Positions 26,141 through 32,003 of a stretch of 32,003 nt of DNA are shown one piece after another. A program made the position numbers and the translations under genes. This stretch comes from Streptomyces sp. NRRL S-244 (lineage in GTDB: Bacteria > Actinomycetota > Actinomycetes > Streptomycetales > Streptomycetaceae), in contig NZ_JOCX01000043.1 in the NCBI RefSeq assembly GCF_000717915.1, positions 1 to 32,003 of the forward strand. The letters are read 5' to 3'. A model generated the notes under the pieces. That model was not told the DNA's origin. It was given only the letters and a program-made list of their open reading frames with translations, and searched no databases. Positions within the stretch are counted from its first letter, which is position 1, and each line of letters opens with the position of its first letter.

Positions 26141-27205
26141 ATGGATGCCTCCCACGTTCACCGCCACCCCGTCTTCTGCACGGTGGTCCCGCCCCACCTG
26201 CTCGACAAGATCGCCCAGTCCGAGGTGGTCCGGCGCGCCGACGCCGCCCAGCGCACCCTCGAACAGGACGCCCTGCTGCGCACCCGGCGCAACGTCACCA
26301 CCCTGCGCGGGATCGCCCCCGCCCCGGAGACGCCCGTCGCCGACGAGCCCCGCCGGACCATCTACGACGCCCAGCACCGCACCCGGCTGCCCGGGAAGAA
26401 AGTGCGCGGGGAGGGCGGCGAGGCCACCGGCGACGCCACCGTCAACCGCGCGTACGCGGGGCTCGGCGCCACGTACGAACTGTTCCTGAAGGGCTTCGGC
26501 CGGCACTCGATCGACGACTCCGGGCTGGCCCTGGACGCGAGCGTCCACTACGGCCAGGACTACAACAACGCCTTCTGGGACGGGCAGCAGATGGTGTTCG
26601 GCGACGGGGACGGGGACATCTTCCTCGACTTCACCGTGTCGATCGACGTCATCGGGCACGAGCTCACCCACGGGGTCACCCAGTACACGGCGAACCTCGA
26701 TTACCACGGGCAGTCCGGCGCCCTGAACGAGTCGATGTCCGACGTCTTCGGTTCGCTGATCAAGCAGTACTCGCTCGACCAGAGCGCCCAGGACGCGGAC
26801 TGGCTGATCGGCGCCGGGCTGCTGGGCCCGAACGTCAGCGGGGTCGCGCTGCGCTCGATGAAGGCGCCGGGCACGGCGTACGACGACGACGAGCTCGGCA
26901 AGGACCCACAGCCGGCGACGATGGACGACTACGTGAAGACCTCGCAGGACAACGGCGGGGTGCACATCAACTCCGGCATCCCGAACCACGCCTTCTACCT
27001 CGTGGCGACCGAGCTCGGCGGCAAGGCGTGGGAGCGGGCCGGGCGGATCTGGTACGACACGCTGACGGGCGGCGAGCTGGCCTCGGACGCGGACTTCAAG
27101 GACTTCGCCCGGCTGTCGGTCGCGGCCGCGGTGGCCCGGTACGGGGACGGCGGAGCGGAGCACCAGGCCCTCCAGAAGGCGTGGTCGGCGGTCGGCCTGG
27201 GGTAG
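26141..27205 (+). CDS. Protealysin-like M4 (thermolysin family) metalloprotease
   Basis: The 354-residue zinc endopeptidase has the active site VIGHELTHGVTQ (HExxH), the third ligand Glu in GALNESMSDVFG, and the catalytic His region in DNGGVHINSGIPNHAF. There is no signal peptide. The short N-terminal region holds VVPPHLLDKIA, matching the PPL-type motif of the short propeptide in protealysin-like precursors, so the enzyme may act inside the cell or leave by a non-classical route. I chose the ATG at 26141; an in-frame ATG at 26117 is possible. A gene for a probable emfourin inhibitor follows after 10 bp. Confidence 0.88.
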   Translation: MDASHVHRHPVFCTVVPPHLLDKIAQSEVVRRADAAQRTLEQDALLRTRRNVTTLRGIAPAPETPVADEPRRTIYDAQHRTRLPGKKVRGEGGEATGDATVNRAYAGLGATYELFLKGFGRHSIDDSGLALDASVHYGQDYNNAFWDGQQMVFGDGDGDIFLDFTVSIDVIGHELTHGVTQYTANLDYHGQSGALNESMSDVFGSLIKQYSLDQSAQDADWLIGAGLLGPNVSGVALRSMKAPGTAYDDDELGKDPQPATMDDYVKTSQDNGGVHINSGIPNHAFYLVATELGGKAWERAGRIWYDTLTGGELASDADFKDFARLSVAAAVARYGDGGAEHQALQKAWSAVGLG

Positions 27206-27215
27206 AAGGCAGGGC

Positions 27216-27485
27216 ATGCGGATTCAGGTGGTGCGGACGGGCGGCTTCGCGGGCATCGAGCGCCGGGCCGAGGTGGACACCTCGGGCCGGCCCGACGAGG
27301 ACGAGTGGCGGGCCCTGGCCCGGCTGGCGCTGCGGCCCGTCCCGCCCGCACCCGGGTCGGACCGGGTGCGGGACGGGTTCTCGTACCGGATCACCGTCGA
27401 CGGCCGGACGGTCTCCTGCCAGGAGCCGAACCTGTCGGAGGCGCAGCGGACGCTGATCTCCCGGCTGCTGAAGGAGGGCGCCTGA
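27216..27485 (+). CDS. Emfourin-like inhibitor of the adjacent protease
   Basis: The 89-residue protein starts MRIQVVRTGGFAGIERRAEVD and contains SYRITVDGRTVSCQEP followed by LSEAQRTLISRLL. This is the pattern of emfourin-type protealysin inhibitors and is consistent with them in size and position. These are known to be encoded beside protealysin-like proteases and to block them tightly. The ATG at 27216 has AAGG upstream at a suitable distance and lies 10 bp after the protease stop, so the pair is an operon. Assignment rests on sequence pattern and context; activity is inferred. Confidence 0.8.
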   Translation: MRIQVVRTGGFAGIERRAEVDTSGRPDEDEWRALARLALRPVPPAPGSDRVRDGFSYRITVDGRTVSCQEPNLSEAQRTLISRLLKEGA

Positions 27486-27493
27486 GCCGTGTC

Positions 27494-27512
27494 TTCCGGC
27501 GTGTTGCCGGAA
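27494..27512 (+). terminator. Hairpin after the inhibitor gene
   Basis: TTCCGGC (27494-27500) and GCCGGAA (27506-27512) form a 7-bp stem with a 5-nt loop, 8 bases past the stop. Confidence 0.5.
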
Positions 27513-27588
27513 CGGCGACGATGTTTGCCCGGCCCTGGGCCGCGGCGGAGCATCGGGGGGACAGGCAGCCGCACCGGAAGAGGTCCCC

Positions 27589-28260
27589 ATGTCACAGCAC
27601 CAGCACCACGCAGCCGCATCCGCGACCGGGTTCGCGCCCGAGTTCGTGGGCGAGGAGTTCTGGGACTCCCGCTACCGCGAGAGCGGCCGGATCTGGAGCG
27701 GGGAACCCAACGCCGTGCTGGTCCGTGAGGCCTCGGACCTCGCGCCCGGGCGCGCCCTCGACCTCGGCAGCGGCGAAGGCGGCGACGCCGTCTGGCTGGC
27801 CCGCCGCGGCTGGCGGGTCACCGGGACCGACATCTCGGGGGTGGCCCTGGAGCGGGCCGCCGGGCACGCCGCCGGGGCGGGCGTCGCCGACCGGATCGGC
27901 TGGGAGCGGCACGACCTCGCCGAGTCCTTCCCCGCCGGGGAGTTCGACCTCGTCTCCGCGTGCTTCCTGCACTCGTTCGGGGACTTCCCCCGCGCCCGGA
28001 TCCTGCGTGGCGCCGCCGCGGCGGTGGCACCCGGCGGGATCCTGCTGGTCGCCGGCCACGCCGGCTGGCCGTCCTGGCAGCGGGACACCCGCCCCGAGGT
28101 CCACTTCCCGACCCCGGACGAGGTCGTGGCGCAGCTGGAGCTGCCCGAGGGCGCGTGGGAGGTCCTGCTCGCCGAGGAGCACGAACGGGTCCAGAACCTG
28201 CCTGACGGCACGCCCGGGACCCGTACGGACAACGCGGTGAAGGTGCGCAGGCTCCGCTAG
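27589..28260 (+). CDS. Class I SAM-dependent methyltransferase
   Basis: The 223-residue protein has motif I ALDLGSGEGGDAVWLARRGW followed by TGTDIS, the acidic end of strand 2, then FDLVSACFLHSF (motif II-III) and GGILLVAGHA. A His-rich N-terminal stretch (MSQHQHHAAAS) and EFWDSRYRESGRIWSGEPN, as in tellurite/thiopurine-type methyltransferase-like proteins, precede it. The substrate is unknown. The start at 27589 follows AGAGG at a good distance. Its stop TAG overlaps the era stop on the other strand within CTAG. Confidence 0.85.
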   Translation: MSQHQHHAAASATGFAPEFVGEEFWDSRYRESGRIWSGEPNAVLVREASDLAPGRALDLGSGEGGDAVWLARRGWRVTGTDISGVALERAAGHAAGAGVADRIGWERHDLAESFPAGEFDLVSACFLHSFGDFPRARILRGAAAAVAPGGILLVAGHAGWPSWQRDTRPEVHFPTPDEVVAQLELPEGAWEVLLAEEHERVQNLPDGTPGTRTDNAVKVRRLR

Positions 28261-29198
28261 AAGCCCAGCTTGCGGAGCTGCTTGGGGTCGCGCTGCCAGT
28301 CCTTCGCGACCTTGACGTGCAGGTCGAGGAAGACCGGGGTGCCGAGCAGCGCCTCGATGTGCTTGCGCGACTTCATCCCGACCTCCTTCAGCCGGGAGCC
28401 CTTCGGGCCGATGATGATGCCCTTCTGGCTGGGCCGCTCGATGTAGACGTTCGCGTGGATGTCCAGCAGCGGGCGGTCCGCCGGGCGGTTCTCCCGGGGG
28501 ATCATCTCCTCGACCACGACGGCGATCGAGTGCGGGAGCTCGTCCCGTACGCCCTCCAGCGCGGCCTCGCGGATCAGCTCCGCGACCATGACCATCTCGG
28601 GCTCGTCGGTGAGGTCGCCCTCCGGGTACAGCGGCGGGCTCTCGGGCAGCAGCGGCGCGATCAGGTCGGCCAGCAGCTGGACCTGGGTGTCGCCGACCGC
28701 CGAGACGGGGACGATCTCGGCCCACTCGATGCCGAGCTCGGCGCCGAGCTGGTGGATCGCGAGGAGCTGCTCGGCCAGGGCCTTGGAGTCGACGAGGTCG
28801 GTCTTCGTCACGATGGCGATCTTGGGGGTCTTCTTGATCCCCGCGAGCTCCTTCGCGATGAACTTGTCGCCGGGGCCGAGCTTCTGGTCGGCCGGCAGGC
28901 AGAAGCCGATCACGTCGACCTCGGCCCAGGTGGTCCGCACGACGTCGTTCAGCCGCTCGCCGAGCAGCGTGCGCGGCTTGTGCAGACCGGGCGTGTCGAC
29001 CAGCACGAGCTGGGCGTCGGGGCGGTGCACGATGCCGCGGACGGTGTGGCGGGTGGTCTGCGGCCGGTTGGAGGTGATCGCGACCTTGGTGCCCACGAGT
29101 GCGTTGGTCAGGGTCGACTTCCCCGCGTTGGGGCGGCCGACGAAGCAGGCGAAGCCCGCACGGTGCGGGGCGGTGGACTCGGGGGAACGATCGCTCAT
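28257..29198 (-). CDS. era: GTPase Era
   Basis: The 313-residue GTPase assists 16S rRNA maturation and 30S assembly. G1 is GRPNAGKST (residues 21-29), G2 lies in NRPQTTRHTVRG, G3 is DTPGLH, G4 is TKTD, and G5 lies around PVSAVG. The C-terminal KH domain has NVYIERPSQKGIIIGPKGSRLKEVG-like spacing for 16S 3'-end binding. The ATG at 29198 (MSDRS) is chosen: GAGAAT is 7 nt upstream and GGGGAG about 10 nt upstream, so either leaderless or normal initiation is possible. An ATG at 29207 is an alternative. Genes usually found upstream of era in Streptomyces are absent here. Confidence 0.95.
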   Translation of the reverse strand: MSDRSPESTAPHRAGFACFVGRPNAGKSTLTNALVGTKVAITSNRPQTTRHTVRGIVHRPDAQLVLVDTPGLHKPRTLLGERLNDVVRTTWAEVDVIGFCLPADQKLGPGDKFIAKELAGIKKTPKIAIVTKTDLVDSKALAEQLLAIHQLGAELGIEWAEIVPVSAVGDTQVQLLADLIAPLLPESPPLYPEGDLTDEPEMVMVAELIREAALEGVRDELPHSIAVVVEEMIPRENRPADRPLLDIHANVYIERPSQKGIIIGPKGSRLKEVGMKSRKHIEALLGTPVFLDLHVKVAKDWQRDPKQLRKLGF

Positions 29199-29442
29199 AC
29201 GGGCCATTCTCCCCGATGCGGGTCCCAGCGCCGACCAGCCCGCCGCGAGGAGGGCGAGGGCGCCCGCGAGAACGGCCGCGAGCGGGGGCCGGGCGGCGTG
29301 GCCGGTGGCGGCGCGGGCGACGGCCCCCGCGGCCTCGGCGCGCACCGTGACCTCGGCCGAACGGCGCCGAGGATCCCGGCCGTCCCGCCCACCAGGGCCG
29401 CGGCCCTGCCCGTGGGCCGGGGCGGGAGCCGCGGAGCGGGGA
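29199..29442. other. Intergenic region upstream of era
   Basis: The era frame stays open back to 29345 and would add a segment with a hydrophobic run, PPLAAVLAGALALLAAGWSA. This is probably high-GC chance or the remnant of a small membrane protein, not part of Era. A second open frame nearby holds AALVGGTAGILGAV. No complete gene is supported. Confidence 0.35.
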
Positions 29443-30795
29443 TCACAAGAGGGTCAGGGTCAGGACCGCCCGGTACGCACCGGGTGGGGTGTACGGCGGC
29501 ACCGTGAGGGTGACCGCCGCGTCGATGGTGAACGTCCCGCCCGCCGGAGCCCCGTCCGGCGCGGACGCCAGCACCGCCCCCTGCGGCCCGACCACCCCGG
29601 CGCCGCCCGCCACGCACCGGCTCGGGCTGTCCGGCGCGGCCGTGCACGTCGGGGTCCAGCTCAGCGAGGCCCCCGGGATCCGGACCCCGCCCGGGCCCGT
29701 GAACTCCGTGACCTTGCCGATCAGCGACCATCCCGCCGGTCCGCCCCTGGCGTCCTTGACCGTGACGGTCCCGATCCGGCCGGGGGCGGCGCCGCGCTCC
29801 CCGTACGGGACCGCGCCCAGCGTGATCGACTCCCCCGCCTGGGTCATCGTCAGCGCGCCCGGCTCGACCACCGCCGTCACCTTCCGCGTGCCCGGCGGCG
29901 CGGGCGCCGCGGCGACGACCGTGTACGCCGCCGGGCCCGATCCCTGCTGCGCCGACCACGCCGTGCCCTCGTACGCCACCACCGCCGTCGTCGCCCTGTC
30001 GGTGACCGGCAGCTCCGCCACGACCGCGCCCCGCGCGTCCGCCGTGGCCGCCACCCGGTCCGCGGTCTCGGCGGCGCCCGCCCGGCCGGCCACCGTCACG
30101 GCCGCGCCCGGGGCGAAGCCGGCGCCGGCGACCTTGACCTCGGCGCCCGGCTTCCCGTACGCCGCACCGAGCGCGAGCGATCGCAGGTTGGCCCGGGTGG
30201 GGGTCCCCCCAGCGGTGGCTGGGGGAGGACTCGCGGTGAGCCGTTGCGACACAGGCGCCCCGGTGACGGCACAGTCGGTGTCCAGGTCCAGCAGGTGGTT
30301 GGTGTGCAGGGTGTAGCCGCCCGGGGCCAGGGTGATCCCGCCGGCCCCGGTGACGGTGAACGTGCCGGTCATGGTGACGGCCGGCAGCCCCGCCCCTGCC
30401 TGGACGGGGTCGTTCCGCTTCGCCCCCACGACGGTGACCTCACCGCTCTGCGCACCCCCCAGCAGGATCCGCCCGGTCGGGGTCAGCACGTCGGCCGGGA
30501 GCTCGGCGTCGATCGGGTTCACGGCGGGGGTCCGGGCCACCTGGTACGTCACGGTGACCGTGTCGCCGACCTTCGGCGCCGGGTCGTCGACCGTGATCCG
30601 GGCCGTGGTCGGCCCGTCGGCGGGCGGCAGACCGGCCTCCTGCGGCGCCACGCAATGCGTCGGGAACTCCACCTGCCCGGGCGGCGCCTCCCCTTCGGCC
30701 GCGGCGGGCGGGCTCAGCGCGCCCCCGGCCGTCGCCGCGAGGGCGGCCATGCCGAGGCCCACCGACCATCTCCTGCTGCCCGCCCGTGTTCGCAC
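29443..30795 (-). CDS. Secreted protein with C-terminal WxL-like domain
   Basis: The protein has 450 residues. Basic MRTRAGSRRW, a hydrophobic core and an AAAEG cleavage region form a signal peptide. Residues about 35-185 are beta-rich and of unknown type. A middle part contains GKPGAEVKVAGAGFAPGAAVTV, like an IPT/Ig-type domain. The C-terminal 150 residues (ITLGAVPYGE, GTVTVKDARG, GWSLIGKVTEF, IPGASLSWTPTC) resemble WxL surface domains, which bind the cell wall in Firmicutes. The start is the GTG at 30795, with AGGGGG 6-7 nt upstream. A small palindromic element lies within the gene. Function unknown; cell-surface adhesion or wall binding is a guess. Confidence 0.72.
   Translation of the reverse strand: MRTRAGSRRWSVGLGMAALAATAGGALSPPAAAEGEAPPGQVEFPTHCVAPQEAGLPPADGPTTARITVDDPAPKVGDTVTVTYQVARTPAVNPIDAELPADVLTPTGRILLGGAQSGEVTVVGAKRNDPVQAGAGLPAVTMTGTFTVTGAGGITLAPGGYTLHTNHLLDLDTDCAVTGAPVSQRLTASPPPATAGGTPTRANLRSLALGAAYGKPGAEVKVAGAGFAPGAAVTVAGRAGAAETADRVAATADARGAVVAELPVTDRATTAVVAYEGTAWSAQQGSGPAAYTVVAAAPAPPGTRKVTAVVEPGALTMTQAGESITLGAVPYGERGAAPGRIGTVTVKDARGGPAGWSLIGKVTEFTGPGGVRIPGASLSWTPTCTAAPDSPSRCVAGGAGVVGPQGAVLASAPDGAPAGGTFTIDAAVTLTVPPYTPPGAYRAVLTLTLL
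30197..30230. repeat. Short palindromic repeat inside the secreted-protein gene
   Basis: CCCCCAGC (30206-30213) and GCTGGGGG (30218-30225) enclose a 4-nt loop, flanked by GTGGGGGTCC. Within the host gene it encodes SPPPATAGGTPTRA, a proline/threonine linker between domains. I recall near-identical palindromes scattered through Streptomyces genomes, some inside genes. The frame is preserved. Confidence 0.55.
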
Positions 30796-30858
30796 GGCCC
30801 GCCCCCTACGTTCCCTCGCGCCGACAGGGGGCCATTCACGAGCGGACGGCGGGAGAAG

Positions 30859-31893
30859 TCAATGCACGGACCCGGCATCAACTGATGGCCCATCAGGAGA
30901 TGGCGGACTTGGGGACTCCCCGTGTCCACCGGCCGCACGGAACGTGCGCCGGTACGCCGTCGGGCTCACCCCCAGCGCCGCCTGCACGTGCTTGCGCAGC
31001 GACTGCGCCGTCCCGAACCCCGTCTCCCGCGCCACCTGTTCCATCGGCAGATCCGTCCGCTCCAGCAGCCGCCGGGCCCGCTCCACCCGCTGGCCGACGA
31101 TCCACTCGCCGGGGCTGACCCCCGACTCCTCGCGGAACCGGCGCGTGAACGTCCGTACCGACATGGCCTCCTGCCGGGCCAGGTCGGCCAGCCGTACCGG
31201 CTCCTGCAGCCGGTCCAGCACCCACGCGCGGGCCGCAGCCGTACTGGCCAGCTGCTCCTGCGGCACCGGCCGGTCGATGAACTGGGCCTGCCCGCCGTCC
31301 CGGTGGGGCGGTACGACGGTCCGCCGGGCCACGTCGTTGGCGACGGCCGCGCCGTGGTCGCGGCGCACGATGTGCAGGCACAGGTCGATGCCGGCCGCCA
31401 CCCCCGCCGAGGTCAGCACGTCCCCGTCGTCCGTGTAGAGCACCCCGGCGTCCACCCGCACGGCCGGGAAGAGCCGCTGGAAGTGCTCGGCGTGCGCCCA
31501 GTGCGTGGTGGCCGGGCGGCCGTCCAGGAACCCGGCGGCGGCCAGCACGTACCCGCCCGTGCAGATGGAGACGAGCCGCGTCCCGGGCCGGATGCGGGCG
31601 AGCGCCTCGGCGAGCTCGCCGGTCAGCCGGCCCTCCTCGTACACCGGCCCCAGCTCGTACGAGGCGGGCACCACCACGGTGTCCGCGGTGTCCAGCAGCT
31701 CGGGACCGTGCTCGACGTGGACCGCGAAATCGGCGTCCGTGCGCACCGGCCCGGGGGCGAGGGCGCAGGTGAGGATCTCGTACAGCGGCGCTCCGGCGGG
31801 ATCCTTGGCGCGACCGAAGATCCGATGCGGGATGCCGAGCTCGAAGGGCAGCAGCCCGGTGAGTGCGAGGACGACGACGCGGTGAGGGGCCAT
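30859..31893 (-). CDS. GlxA-type AraC-family regulator with DJ-1/PfpI domain
   Basis: The protein has 344 residues. The N-terminal glutamine-amidotransferase-like domain holds VSICTGGYVLAAAGFLDGRPATTHW, with the nucleophile-elbow cysteine. The C-terminal AraC domain has two helix-turn-helices: RLADLARQEAMSVRTFTRRFREE and MEQVARETGFGTAQSLRKHVQ. Members sense small metabolites; the ligand is unknown. The ATG at 31893 has TATGAT 6 nt upstream (31905-31900), an ideal -10, and no ribosome site, so it is a strong leaderless candidate. It diverges from the gene beginning at 31965, its most likely target. Confidence 0.88.
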   Translation of the reverse strand: MAPHRVVVLALTGLLPFELGIPHRIFGRAKDPAGAPLYEILTCALAPGPVRTDADFAVHVEHGPELLDTADTVVVPASYELGPVYEEGRLTGELAEALARIRPGTRLVSICTGGYVLAAAGFLDGRPATTHWAHAEHFQRLFPAVRVDAGVLYTDDGDVLTSAGVAAGIDLCLHIVRRDHGAAVANDVARRTVVPPHRDGGQAQFIDRPVPQEQLASTAAARAWVLDRLQEPVRLADLARQEAMSVRTFTRRFREESGVSPGEWIVGQRVERARRLLERTDLPMEQVARETGFGTAQSLRKHVQAALGVSPTAYRRTFRAAGGHGESPSPPSPDGPSVDAGSVH

Positions 31894-31964
31894 GGCCCAA
31901 TCATATCGAAGGGTGTCGGTCAGGCCACTGTCGTGCGGGGCCCTCCCGGCCGGAAGCTGGCTGC

Positions 31965-32003
31965 GTGACGCAGACAGCACCGAAGCCCCAGCCCACCCCC
32001 GCC
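31965..32003 (+). CDS. Start of a divergent gene, cut by window end
   Basis: A GTG at 31965 preceded by GGAAG at 8 nt opens a frame reading VTQTAPKPQPTPA and running off the window. It diverges from the GlxA-type regulator. Low-complexity Pro/Thr/Ala N-termini are common in MFS exporters and many other proteins; the product cannot be named from 13 codons. Confidence 0.45.
   Translation, partial: MTQTAPKPQPTPA

Overview
The window is high-GC actinobacterial DNA. Gene content, gene order, GTG and TTG starts, and a rare in-frame TTA leucine codon point to Streptomyces or a close relative. The conserved blocks ppdK-dusB, glyS-znuABC-zur-uppS-recO and leuA-protease-era match the Streptomyces core chromosome as I recall it. 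I see no tRNA, rRNA, CRISPR array, insertion sequence, integrase or phage gene.

Layout. 1-4200: small, poorly conserved minus-strand genes (a flavin/heme oxidoreductase, a VOC-fold protein, a group III truncated hemoglobin and a DUF5937-type regulator with a TTA codon), then a 390-bp non-coding stretch rich in inverted repeats. 4213-8440: ppdK and dusB on the minus strand. 8505-13538: an accessory regulatory block on the plus strand apart from its MarR gene: MFS exporter, MarR gene with divergent DoxX gene, aldo/keto reductase with TetR gene, and a VC0807-like membrane protein. 13628-20208: glyS facing zinc uptake (znuA-znuC-znuB-zur), a decayed YcxB-like gene, then uppS and recO. 20295-23952: NCS2 purine/uracil permease, a long structured intergenic region, a TerB-domain protein and an SDR dehydrogenase. 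24013-28260: leuA with a leucine-rich leader peptide, a protealysin-like M4 protease followed by an emfourin-type inhibitor, and a methyltransferase. 28257-32003: era, a secreted WxL-like protein, a GlxA-type regulator and the first codons of a divergent gene.

How the genes connect. The zinc block is a complete regulatory circuit: Zur, its transporter, and two Zur-box-like palindromes over the znuA promoter. leuA carries a classical leader peptide with four consecutive Leu codons and competing downstream pairings. The reductase/TetR pair has a near-ideal operator, and the protease and its probable inhibitor are adjacent.

The most general pattern is a -10-like hexamer (mostly xAnnnT) placed 6 or 7 nt before the start codon of about ten genes that lack a good Shine-Dalgarno sequence. 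This predicts many leaderless mRNAs. I did not find a clearly new multi-gene system. The least explained structures are the interleaved inverted repeats at 3955-4106, the intergenic region at 21864-22337, and the repeated motifs upstream of ppdK.
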